A DNA stretch of 64,000 nt from CALDSL01 sp039810245 (lineage in GTDB: Bacteria; Chloroflexota; Anaerolineae; Anaerolineales; Anaerolineaceae): assembly GCA_039810245.1 (NCBI GenBank), contig JBDHWQ010000008.1, positions 84,332-148,331 on the forward strand, in the 5' to 3' direction. Of the stretch, positions 1 through 7,409 are shown piece after piece; the stretch's first letter is position 1, and every line of letters starts with the position of its first letter. The notes below the pieces were generated by a model, which saw only the letters and a list, made by a program, of their open reading frames with translations, ran no database searches and was not told where the DNA came from. The translations under genes were made by a program, and so were the position numbers.

Positions 1-115
1 CAAACAGGAACGCCGCTCCGGGTTCTGAGGGCGTCTTGAGCAGGAAAAACGTTGCCAGCAGGCCGCAAAAACCCAGCGCGGCATACAGGGCGGGCCAAAG
101 GGGACGTTGTTTCAT
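1..115 (-). CDS. N-terminus of an unidentified membrane protein (partial)
   Basis: An open frame starts at ATG 115 and runs off the left edge of the window. The 38 visible residues begin MKQRPLWPALYAALGF and contain one hydrophobic stretch (about residues 8-26), so it looks like the first transmembrane segment or a signal anchor. No family can be named from so little sequence. It is divergent from the GtrA-like gene, and an AT-rich ATTATAAT box lies 47 nt upstream. Confidence 0.5.
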   Translation of the reverse strand, partial: MKQRPLWPALYAALGFCGLLATFFLLKTPSEPGAAFLF

Positions 116-161
116 TTTGTGGGCGGGCTGCAGGGTTTGCTACCCCGGAGAGCCGCGAGGA

Positions 162-169
162 ATTATAAT
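162..169. promoter_or_regulatory. Possible shared -10 region between divergent genes
   Basis: The near-palindrome ATTATAAT reads as TATAAT on both strands. It sits between the divergent partial membrane gene (start 115) and the GtrA-like gene. No convincing -35 is visible for either direction. Confidence 0.35.
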
Positions 170-221
170 ACACTTCAGTGGTGGGATGGATTGTGGTGCA
201 ATACGCCAGGTGCAGTCAGCC

Positions 222-734
222 ATGCGTGAGCGTATAACGTCCGGGCGTGATAGCCGGCCGGTGGGGATGTTATTTGCCTGCCAGGAGCTGGTGCATACCC
301 GGCGACTGTGGCAGCTGGTGCAGCGTTCGCGCGTGCTGGCTTCCCGCCGGCTGCATTTTGTGGTCGGGCGCTTCATGTTTGTGGGGCTGATTTCTAACGC
401 GCTGGACCTGAGTATTTTCCTGCTGATCTACCGCGCAACGGAAAGTATCTTTGCCGCCACGTATACCGCGCGGAGTATTTCGATGGTTGTGAATTACGCC
501 CTGGTGTCGCGCATTGTCTTCCAGGCGGGCGGGCCGGTGATCGCTACCTTCCCCAAGTATGCCGCGCTGGTGCTGCTATCGGGCTTCCTGGTGTGGCAAC
601 TGGTCGGGGCCATTGCGCCGCTGGTAGGCGGTCGCATGGTGATCGCCAAGCTTAGCGCGGAAGCGCTGGTCTACCTGTTTAACTTTGCGATGCAGCGCTG
701 GCTGATCTTTCGCCGCTCGCGCCGCGCCGGATGA
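222..734 (+). CDS. GtrA-like membrane protein
   Basis: Small four-helix membrane protein of the GtrA/DPMS family. Members act in or near transport of polyprenyl-linked sugars across the membrane; the substrate cannot be told. Four hydrophobic segments are visible, with typical pieces GRFMFVGLISNALDLSIFL (helix 1), SMVVNYALVSRIVF (helix 2) and the closing YLFNFAMQRWLIFRR. The start is uncertain: ATG 186, 222 and 267 are all in frame and none has a good ribosome site; 222 gives 170 aa. The last 56 bp overlap the 3' end of the convergent folKP gene. Confidence 0.75.
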   Translation: MRERITSGRDSRPVGMLFACQELVHTRRLWQLVQRSRVLASRRLHFVVGRFMFVGLISNALDLSIFLLIYRATESIFAATYTARSISMVVNYALVSRIVFQAGGPVIATFPKYAALVLLSGFLVWQLVGAIAPLVGGRMVIAKLSAEALVYLFNFAMQRWLIFRRSRRAG

Positions 735-2073
735 TGGCGTCGGTCATACGCGCCACCCGGACCATGGCTTCTACGTCGTGCACGCGGATGATATCCGCGC
801 CGCGCGCGATGCTGATCGCCACCGCCGCGGCCGTGCCTTCCACGCGTTCTTCGGGTGGCAGGTTGAGCGTATAGCCAATGAACGACTTGCGCGACGGGCC
901 GACCAGCAGCGGATAGCCCAAAGCGCGGATTTCGCCCAAGCGGTCGAGTAGTTCCAGGCTCTGCTCCACCGTCTTGCCAAAGCCCAGCCCAGGGTCGAGG
1001 ATGATGCGCTCGTCGGGCACTCCGGCGGCGCGCGCCAGGTCCACGCTTTCCATCAGCTCGCGTTTAATATCTTCCAGCAGGCTATCGTAATGCACGCCCA
1101 CGTAGCGCCCGCCTAATCGTTCCTGCAGCTCGGCGCTGTTGGGCTTGAGCCGGTTGTGCATCAGGATCACTGGAGCGCCGCTGCGAGCTGCCAGCGCGGC
1201 CATGTGCGTGTCGGCGCGCAGCGCCCATACGTCGTTGATCCAGTCCGCGCCGGCCGCCAGCGCGGCTTCGGCCACGGATGCCTTGTAGGTGTCCACCGAA
1301 AGGATGGCATCTACTCCTTCTTCCACCAGGGCGCGCACCACTGGCAATACGCGGCGCATCTCATCCGCCGCGCTGACTGGCGCGGAGCCGGGGCGGGTGC
1401 TTTCGCCGCCGATGTCGAGGATATCGGCTCCGGCGGAAACAAAGCGGCGCGCCTGCGCCAGCGCGGCAGGCAGCAGGTCATTTTCGGTCAGCAACCCATC
1501 CCCCGAAAAGCTGTCGGGTGTCAGGTTGAGGATGCCCATCACGTAAGTTCGGCTGTCCCACGCCAGCGGGAAGGCGCGCGCAGGGCGTGGGCGGCCGGCC
1601 AGCGGGGTGATGCCGGCCTGATCGACGCCGCCCAGCAGGTCGCGTACCGTGCGGCCCAGAACAGGGTGGCGCAAATCGGGGGCCAGGTCGGCCAGCGGCA
1701 CGAGCACAAAACCGCGCTCATGCATGCGCGGGTGCGGCACGCTGAGCTGCGGCAGGTTGATCACCTGGTCGCCGTACAGCAGGATATCCAGGTCGATCTG
1801 CCGCGGGCCGTTTTTGAAACTATCTTTGCGCCCCAGGGTTCTTTCCAGATCTTTCAGGTAGGCCAGCAGTTCCAGTGGGGGCAGGTCGGTCTCGGCCTGC
1901 GCCACCTGGTTGAGGAATTTGGGCTGGTCGGCAAAGCCCCAGGGCGGCGTTTCGTAGATGGGCGAGGCGCGCAGCACCATCACCGCGGGAGGCAGGGCGG
2001 CCAGGGCCAGCGCCAGGTTTTGCTGGCGATCGCCCATGTTGGATCCCAAAGCGAGGTAAATGGTCACAGGCAT
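679..2073 (-). CDS. folKP: Bifunctional HPPK / dihydropteroate synthase
   Basis: Folate biosynthesis fusion of 464 aa. The N-terminal ~155 residues are 6-hydroxymethyl-7,8-dihydropterin pyrophosphokinase (ALGSNMGDRQQNL near the start; RQIDLDILLYGD around residue 95). From about residue 175 comes dihydropteroate synthase (MGILNLTPDSFSGDG, GGESTRPG, LLVGPSRKSFIG). The product makes 7,8-dihydropteroate from the pterin alcohol, ATP and pABA in the cytosol. It is the last gene of a minus-strand run after hom and a thiolase-like gene, with 1 nt between it and its neighbour. The fusion order K-P is known in other organisms; here both domains look complete. Confidence 0.95.
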   Translation of the reverse strand: MPVTIYLALGSNMGDRQQNLALALAALPPAVMVLRASPIYETPPWGFADQPKFLNQVAQAETDLPPLELLAYLKDLERTLGRKDSFKNGPRQIDLDILLYGDQVINLPQLSVPHPRMHERGFVLVPLADLAPDLRHPVLGRTVRDLLGGVDQAGITPLAGRPRPARAFPLAWDSRTYVMGILNLTPDSFSGDGLLTENDLLPAALAQARRFVSAGADILDIGGESTRPGSAPVSAADEMRRVLPVVRALVEEGVDAILSVDTYKASVAEAALAAGADWINDVWALRADTHMAALAARSGAPVILMHNRLKPNSAELQERLGGRYVGVHYDSLLEDIKRELMESVDLARAAGVPDERIILDPGLGFGKTVEQSLELLDRLGEIRALGYPLLVGPSRKSFIGYTLNLPPEERVEGTAAAVAISIARGADIIRVHDVEAMVRVARMTDAIIRRGASGERSASAASQS

Positions 2074-2074
2074 A

Positions 2075-2773
2075 TCAGCTTCCCCAACTTTCTACTACGG
2101 TCACCATGCCCGGCCCATTCACCGGCAGGCTGACCAGCAGGCCCAGCTCGCCCGCGCCGGCAGCCAGTGCGCCTACCAGGTGGTTGCATAACCCTACCGC
2201 GCAGCCGGATGCGCCGCTCTCCAGCGCGCGCCAACCGGCGGGCAGCTCGGCGGGCATGCGCCCGGCTTCATCACATGCGGCCATCAGATAGGCCATCGGC
2301 AGCCTGTTGGCGCCGGTGGGCAGCATGGCGGCCTGCAGGCCTTCGATCAGGCTGGCAGGCAGGCTTTGCGAGCCGGCGGCAGGCAGTGAAAACCGCGCCG
2401 GCAGCGCCGCGGACGGGCGCAGGCCGTGGTTGGTGGCGGTCTTTTGCGAGCACAGCACCAGCAGGTGCGCTTCGTCCTCTTCTTCTTCGCCCAGCAGCAC
2501 CAGCCCGCGCTCGCCGGAATGGATGGCGAAGCTGGCGGTATGCAGCAGCGCGTGGTCGAGCAGTGGCAGGTCGGCCCAGGTGAAGGCCAGCACGCCGGAA
2601 GGCCAGCGCGGAGCCGGCCCGGAGCGGCTGCCACCAGTCAGCCAGTGGATTTCGTTAATCCAGCCCGGCTGGATGCCGTTTTCGGTAGCCCATGCCAGGC
2701 AAGCGGCCGGTGTGGCCGCCCGTTCAGCCGGCAGAGCGAACTTCCCACCTGCGCACCACAGCACCGGCTGCAT
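2075..2773 (-). CDS. Unidentified protein, possibly thiolase-like
   Basis: A 232-aa protein squeezed between hom (2 nt gap) and folKP (1 nt gap), so it is very probably co-translated with them. ATG 2773 is chosen because a longer frame would run into hom. The middle segment (FAIHSGERGLVLLGEEEED) and the Gly-rich C-terminus faintly resemble thiolase/ketoacyl-synthase folds, but no catalytic Cys-His set is evident. An enzymatic role should not be assumed. No signal peptide or membrane segment is visible. Confidence 0.55.
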   Translation of the reverse strand: MQPVLWCAGGKFALPAERAATPAACLAWATENGIQPGWINEIHWLTGGSRSGPAPRWPSGVLAFTWADLPLLDHALLHTASFAIHSGERGLVLLGEEEEDEAHLLVLCSQKTATNHGLRPSAALPARFSLPAAGSQSLPASLIEGLQAAMLPTGANRLPMAYLMAACDEAGRMPAELPAGWRALESGASGCAVGLCNHLVGALAAGAGELGLLVSLPVNGPGMVTVVESWGS

Positions 2774-2775
2774 GG

Positions 2776-3807
2776 CTACATACCTCGCACCGCGTTGATC
2801 AGGTCGGCGAGCAGGCCGTAGGCGGTGGTTTCTGGGCCGGAATCGTCTTTGTAGATGCCCAGGCCGGGCTGCACATCCAGGTCGAATTCCACGCCGGAGC
2901 CGCTGCCGCGGATGCTGTACAGGTGGTCGCTGGCAGGCACGCGTTGCGGGGCAACCCAGGCACGCACGCCGCTGCCCTCGCGCTCGGCAGAGCACACCAG
3001 CTTCCAGCGCTCGCCGTTCCGGAGCGCGTCCTGCACCATCTCCTGTGTTACGGAGCGGATGCCGGTGCGGTCAACGTCCTGCGGGGTGATGCGCACGCCC
3101 ATCAACACCGTGGCCAGGATCGCCACTTTGATAGATGAATCCCAGCCGTCGACGTCGGCGCTGGGGTCGGTTTCCGCCAGCCCCACCGACTGGCAGTAGC
3201 GCACGGCGTCATCAAAGCTGCGGCCGCTTTCCATCATCTCCAGGATCAGGTTGGTGGTGGAGTTGAGGATGCCGCGCAGGCGGATGATGTTGGCGGCGGG
3301 CAGCGGGCCGCGGAAGGTCGAGAAGATGGGCGCGCCGTCCATCACCGTGGATTCATACAGGAAGCGACGGTCGTTGGTTTCGGCCAGCGCGGTCAGCTGG
3401 TGGAAGGCGTGCGCCACCGGGCCTTTGTTGGCGGTGATGGCATGCATACCGCGCTCGAGCGCCGCGCGGATGTGGTCTACCGCAGGCTGGCCGCTGTCGC
3501 GGTTAACAGGCGAGTTCTCAAACAGCACGTCTGCCGGGACGGCGCGCACAAACGCCAGGCCATCGGCGGGGACAGGCAGGGCAGACAGCCCGTCAAGCTG
3601 CTGGCCGTCACGCACCAGTTCCAATGCGCGCGCCAGGTCCAGCCCGGCCGGGTCGATGGCGGCGCCGTGACGGCCGGTGGCGATGCCGGTTACGCGGAAC
3701 GTGATGGCGTAACGGTCTTGCAGCTCGTCGCGCTTTTGCGCCAGCAGCTCTGCCAGCGCGCGGCCGACGTTGCCAAAACCAAGCAGTGCCAGGTCAACAT
3801 GGGTCAT
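2776..3807 (-). CDS. hom: Homoserine dehydrogenase
   Basis: Reduces aspartate semialdehyde to homoserine with NAD(P)H, the branch point to threonine and methionine. The N-terminal Rossmann motif LLGFGNVGRAL is at residues 8-18; the catalytic domain has RGILNSTTNLILEMM, the acid-rich AETDPSADVDGWDSSIK and the conserved Lys near its end. At 343 aa it is the short form that ends before any ACT regulatory domain, so feedback by threonine through that domain is not expected. A GGAG ribosome site lies 8 nt before ATG 3807, and a TATAAT lies at 3842-3847 on the same strand. Confidence 0.93.
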   Translation of the reverse strand: MTHVDLALLGFGNVGRALAELLAQKRDELQDRYAITFRVTGIATGRHGAAIDPAGLDLARALELVRDGQQLDGLSALPVPADGLAFVRAVPADVLFENSPVNRDSGQPAVDHIRAALERGMHAITANKGPVAHAFHQLTALAETNDRRFLYESTVMDGAPIFSTFRGPLPAANIIRLRGILNSTTNLILEMMESGRSFDDAVRYCQSVGLAETDPSADVDGWDSSIKVAILATVLMGVRITPQDVDRTGIRSVTQEMVQDALRNGERWKLVCSAEREGSGVRAWVAPQRVPASDHLYSIRGSGSGVEFDLDVQPGLGIYKDDSGPETTAYGLLADLINAVRGM

Positions 3808-3864
3808 GCGATATTCTCCGTGGGTATGAATGCTACAGGAGATTATATGCTGAATCGGCGTGAC

Positions 3865-4596
3865 CTATACGGGCGGCCAGGGATATGGGCGGTGCGCGCC
3901 GCCGGGGTGGGGGAAGCGGCAGGTGGCCAGCAGGCGGCGCGCGCGGGCAGTGATGGCATTCACCTCACGCGGTGCCAGCCAGTCGAGAAGCTGCTCGTAC
4001 AGCCCCTCACGCGCGTCCAGATGGTCGGCCAGGACGCGCACGTCATCCAGCAGTTCGACAGGCACGTTTTCCCCGGCAAAGTCCCAGATTACGGTGCGCA
4101 ACTTATCTTCCTCATGGAAGCACACACCGTGATCGATCAGCCACAGGTGGCCGCTTTCATCCTTGATGATGTGGCTGCCCTTGCGGTCAGCGTTATTGAT
4201 CAACAGGTCAAAGACCACCACCGGTTTGAGCCGCAGGCGGTCCGCTTCTTCAAAATTGAAGTAATGATAATCGGCGTTGTGATCGACATATACCTGCAGT
4301 GACCCTGCCCCCAGCGGCAGCTTGCGCCGGAACACGGTGGGCGGCACCAGATCCCAGCCCAGGGCTTCCGAGAGCACGTAGGCGGCCACCTCGCGCTTGG
4401 AGAGCGTGCCGGATGGGAAATCCCACAGCGGCTGCTCGCCGCGCACGGGTTTATAGACCGCGGTCAGCTCGAGCTCTGCGTGTACAACCTCGGCCATAAA
4501 GGTGTAGTTGGAGCCGCTCAAAAACTGGCCCTGCACGGTGATCTCCCCTTCGCGCAGCACTGCCAGGATAGCGTCTTTATCGGGTGTTGCGGGCAT
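3865..4596 (-). CDS. SCO1664-family protein (PI3K/HipA-like fold)
   Basis: A 243-aa member of the family typified by Streptomyces SCO1664. Visible family features are GSNYTFMAEV near residue 30, AVYKPVRGEQPLWDFP (probable nucleotide-contacting Lys), DLLINNADRKGSH and the metal-site-like LWLIDHGVCFH. This pattern recalls the atypical kinase fold of HipA and phosphoinositide kinases; the substrate is not known. It follows the DUF3090 gene by 9 nt, the same pairing as in mycobacteria and Streptomyces, where a histidine phosphatase usually completes the set; none is seen here. Confidence 0.85.
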   Translation of the reverse strand: MPATPDKDAILAVLREGEITVQGQFLSGSNYTFMAEVVHAELELTAVYKPVRGEQPLWDFPSGTLSKREVAAYVLSEALGWDLVPPTVFRRKLPLGAGSLQVYVDHNADYHYFNFEEADRLRLKPVVVFDLLINNADRKGSHIIKDESGHLWLIDHGVCFHEEDKLRTVIWDFAGENVPVELLDDVRVLADHLDAREGLYEQLLDWLAPREVNAITARARRLLATCRFPHPGGAHRPYPWPPV

Positions 4597-4605
4597 GGTA
4601 GTGAT

Positions 4606-5133
4606 CTAGTGCTTGTGTCCGTTTTTCTTGGGGCAGAAGTGTCCGGCCGGATCCATCGGCTCACCACACTGTGGGCAGATGGCGCGCCCGCGTTCAGCAA
4701 CCTGCAGGCCCCAGCGACACAGGGCGCGCAGCTGCGAGCGCGTGCACCAGTAGCGCACCACGCCGGCCTCTTCCGGGTCCTGTCCTTCGAGCATGATCTC
4801 TTTGACCACCAGCACCAGCAAATCGCGGTCGGCCTCGTACGCCAGCCCCATTTCGCCCGCGCGAAACAGCGGGTCTACCGGCGGCTGAATATGCATTTTG
4901 GTCTCATCGAAATTATCCGAGGACTCCTCCAGCTCCGGGTACTGCTTGCGCACTTCTTCGATAAACTGTTCCACGCCGGTGGCCAGAGATTGGATCTGGA
5001 CTTTTTCGACGATGACGGTAACTACACGCTCGTACTGCCAGCCCTGGATGTAAAAGACACGCTGCCCGGGTTGGCCGATCGCATCGGTAGTGATATGTGT
5101 TACAGGGTCTAAGTCTACTTCTATGCGCGGCAT
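4606..5133 (-). CDS. DUF3090 family protein
   Basis: A 175-aa protein of unknown function that travels with SCO1664-family genes. The family signature is the C-terminal CPQCGEPMDPAGHFCP, a likely zinc-binding element, preceded by LRALCRWGLQVAERGR. The N-terminal half is an alternating strand region (QRVFYIQGWQYERVVTVIVE). Start ATG 5133 gives the family length; an AGGAG lies somewhat far upstream (about 14 nt). A role with its SCO1664 partner is inferred from gene order only. Confidence 0.88.
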   Translation of the reverse strand: MPRIEVDLDPVTHITTDAIGQPGQRVFYIQGWQYERVVTVIVEKVQIQSLATGVEQFIEEVRKQYPELEESSDNFDETKMHIQPPVDPLFRAGEMGLAYEADRDLLVLVVKEIMLEGQDPEEAGVVRYWCTRSQLRALCRWGLQVAERGRAICPQCGEPMDPAGHFCPKKNGHKH

Positions 5134-5205
5134 AGGTTTTTTCTTGGTCTCCTGAGTTGAGTATAGCAGAAGAGATTTTGTTTGTCTGTGAATTTCGGGG
5201 AAGAT

Positions 5206-5259
5206 TCTACAGGGATGATTGGGCGGGTGACATGCCACCCGTCCAATCATCCCTGTAGA
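5206..5259. repeat. 24-bp near-perfect inverted repeat
   Basis: Arms 5206-5229 and 5236-5259 pair over 24 bp with one G/T wobble and a 6-nt loop. It lies between murI and the downstream DUF3090 gene, both on the minus strand, just after the murI stop. There is no U-run after it on the minus strand, so it may act as a transcript stabiliser or weak terminator rather than a classical intrinsic terminator. Confidence 0.85.
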
Positions 5260-5262
5260 GTT

Positions 5263-6084
5263 TCACGCCAACGTTCCGTCCGCCTGCCACGCTGCGGCTT
5301 CCACCGGGGCGGTTGCGCCGAGCAGTGCCTGCAGCGGATGGGCCAGAGCGGCAGGGTCGGCGGTGGTGATATAGCGCACTGGCGCGGGGCCGCCGCCTTC
5401 GGCCAGCCAGCCACGCGCGGTAAGCACGCGCGCCACCTGGCGCGCTACGGCCGGGGCCGGGTCGATCACGCGCACCGCGGGGCCCACGAGCTGCTGGATG
5501 ATGGGGATGGCAAACGGGTAATGCGTGCAGCCCAGCACGACGGTATCAATACCCGAAGCGAGCATCGGTTCCAGCCCGTCGCGCAAGATCTGGCGCGCGC
5601 GCTCGCCATCCAGCCGCCCGGACTCAATCTCTTCCACCAGGCCGGGGCAGGTGTATTCCAGCACGCGCGTGTGCTGCGCGAAGCGCTCGATAACCGAGGC
5701 GTACAGCGCGCCCTGGAAGGTGGCCGGGGTCGCCAGCACGCCCACCACGCCGCTGCGCGTGGTCTCGCTGGCCGGTTTGACCGCCGGTTCCATGCCCACA
5801 AAGGGCGTCTCGGGGAAGGCAGCGCGCAGGCTTTGCAGCGCCGCCGCCGAGGCGGTGTTGCAGGCCACCACAATCAGCCGCGCGCCCTGCGCCAGCAGGA
5901 AGCGCGTGATGGCGTGCGAGAAGGCGCGCACCTGTTCCAGCCCGCGCGGCCCGTAAGGCACGTTCGCCTGGTCAGCCAGGTAGATCAGCGGTTGGGCCGG
6001 GATGTGCTCGCGCAGTTCGCGCAGTACTGACAGGCCGCCCACGCCGGAGTCAAAAATGCCAACGGAAACGGGGGAGGTATCCAT
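5263..6084 (-). CDS. murI: Glutamate racemase
   Basis: Converts L- to D-glutamate for peptidoglycan. Cofactor-independent two-Cys mechanism: IFDSGVGGLSVLREL at residues 10-24, the first catalytic Cys in VVACNTASA (about residue 75) and the second in VLGCTHYPF (about residue 188). Length 273 aa is normal. It starts 15 nt after the C26 amidase gene and probably shares its mRNA; no clear Shine-Dalgarno precedes ATG 6084. Confidence 0.96.
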   Translation of the reverse strand: MDTSPVSVGIFDSGVGGLSVLRELREHIPAQPLIYLADQANVPYGPRGLEQVRAFSHAITRFLLAQGARLIVVACNTASAAALQSLRAAFPETPFVGMEPAVKPASETTRSGVVGVLATPATFQGALYASVIERFAQHTRVLEYTCPGLVEEIESGRLDGERARQILRDGLEPMLASGIDTVVLGCTHYPFAIPIIQQLVGPAVRVIDPAPAVARQVARVLTARGWLAEGGGPAPVRYITTADPAALAHPLQALLGATAPVEAAAWQADGTLA

Positions 6085-6099
6085 GCGGGCGCGGTGGGA

Positions 6100-6819
6100 T
6101 TATTTGCCGGCGGCGCGCACCAGGGCGCGGAAGATGGCCTGCATCTGCGGCTCATCCGGCAGCCATTCGGGGTGCCACTGAACGCCCAGGGCAAATGGAT
6201 GGCCGGGCAGCTCCACGGCTTCCACCAGCTTATCGTGCGAATAGCCGATGGGGAGCAGCCGCGGGGACACGTCTTTGATGGCCTGGTGGTGCAGACTGTT
6301 GACCCGCACCGCCCCGGCATTGACGATCTCGTGCAGCAGGCTGTTTTCGGTCACGGTCACCGGGTGGGCTTTGTAATTATAGGGGTGGCCGGGGTGATAA
6401 TCGTGCTTCTGGCCGCCGGGAGCAAAGGCTTCGATATCGGTATACAGCGTGCCGCCCAGGGCCACATTGATCACCTGGATGCCGCGGCATATGCCCAGGA
6501 AGGGCTTCTGCGCATCGACCGCCATACGCACCAGCTCCAGCTCCAGCGTGTCGCGCCGCGCGTCGATGCCATATACGCGCGGGTGCTGCTCACCGCCGAA
6601 CAGCACCGGGTCAATATCCGGGCCGCCGGTGAACAGCAGTGCGTCAACGCGCTCCATCAGCTCGGGGAACAGGGCGGGGGGCAGGTTCGCCGGCACCATC
6701 ACCGGGATGCCGCCGGCGCGGATGATCGAGTCAACATAGGTATGGCCGAGCACCAGGCGCTCGAAACCGTCTTCATCTGCGCGGATGCCGGTGGTGATGC
6801 CGATCAGAGGGGCTGCCAT
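6100..6819 (-). CDS. Class I glutamine amidotransferase-like hydrolase (peptidase C26, PuuD-like)
   Basis: A 239-aa member of the gamma-glutamyl-gamma-aminobutyrate hydrolase group. The nucleophile Cys sits in FLGICRGIQVINVALGG and the His/Glu pair in LGVQWHPEW; the oxyanion strand LLFTGGPDIDP is intact. Known relatives cut gamma-glutamyl amides such as gamma-glutamyl-GABA; the true substrate here is open. AGGAG 6 nt before ATG 6819 supports the start. It is followed closely by murI, which also acts on glutamate. Confidence 0.85.
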   Translation of the reverse strand: MAAPLIGITTGIRADEDGFERLVLGHTYVDSIIRAGGIPVMVPANLPPALFPELMERVDALLFTGGPDIDPVLFGGEQHPRVYGIDARRDTLELELVRMAVDAQKPFLGICRGIQVINVALGGTLYTDIEAFAPGGQKHDYHPGHPYNYKAHPVTVTENSLLHEIVNAGAVRVNSLHHQAIKDVSPRLLPIGYSHDKLVEAVELPGHPFALGVQWHPEWLPDEPQMQAIFRALVRAAGK

Positions 6820-6855
6820 ATTTACTCCTGGGTGGAAGGGTGGGGTATTTTAGCC

Positions 6856-6884
6856 AAAAAGGGCGCAGCCAAAAGGCTGCACCC
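6856..6884 (-). terminator. Intrinsic terminator after rplS
   Basis: A 10-bp stem (6861-6870 with 6875-6884, one G-U pair) with a 4-nt loop is followed on the minus strand by five U. It lies 24 nt past the rplS stop. Confidence 0.85.
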
Positions 6885-6908
6885 TGGCGATTTCATCGAT
6901 GCGCGAAA

Positions 6909-7256
6909 CTACGAGAACTTCTGCTTGAGCCGGGCGCTCTTGCCGGTGCGTCCGCGCAGGAAATACAGGCGGCCGCGGCGAATGACGGTGTGGCGGTCAA
7001 TCACCACGCGGTCAATGCGCGGGGAGCGGGTGAGGAATACGCGCTCAACGCCGATGCCATTGCTGGCGATGCGGCGAACGGTGAAGGTGGAGCTGGCGCC
7101 ATTATCGTGGGTGTACAGCACCGTGCCCTTGAATTCCTGGATGCGCTCGCGATTGCCTTCTTTAATCTTTACGTGCACGCTTACAGCATCGCCGGGGGTG
7201 AGGGGGGGAATATTGGGGTTGGCGGCGGGTTCGATCTCTTTCAGGATGTCACTCAT
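6909..7256 (-). CDS. rplS: 50S ribosomal protein L19
   Basis: Ribosomal protein at the 30S/50S interface. Characteristic segments are PGDAVSVHVKIKEGNRERIQ, FKGTV, IGVERVFLTRSPRID and RRGRLYFLRGRTGKSARLK. ATG 7256 is chosen over upstream ATGs because AAGGA lies 10 nt before it and it gives the usual 115 aa. It is transcribed alone from the promoter at 7334-7362 and ends at the terminator at 6856-6884, away from the rpsP-trmD genes it often accompanies. Confidence 0.96.
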   Translation of the reverse strand: MSDILKEIEPAANPNIPPLTPGDAVSVHVKIKEGNRERIQEFKGTVLYTHDNGASSTFTVRRIASNGIGVERVFLTRSPRIDRVVIDRHTVIRRGRLYFLRGRTGKSARLKQKFS

Positions 7257-7333
7257 CTTAAACCGGTCCTTCATTTGCGGTAATGATTGCGCTTTCAAAA
7301 AAACATCCGCGGTATCTCTGCGGCGAGCGGAGA

Positions 7334-7362
7334 TTATAGCACAGAGTCACAGGGTCGTAAAG
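7334..7362 (-). promoter_or_regulatory. rplS promoter
   Basis: Extended -10 TGCTATAAT (hexamer 7339-7334) and a -35 TTTACG (7362-7357) spaced by 17 bp, about 70 nt upstream of the rplS start. Confidence 0.8.
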
Positions 7363-7409
7363 GCTGAATTTTTCCGCCTAGCAGCGGCGCAACGTTCAAT
7401 CTTTGCCCT

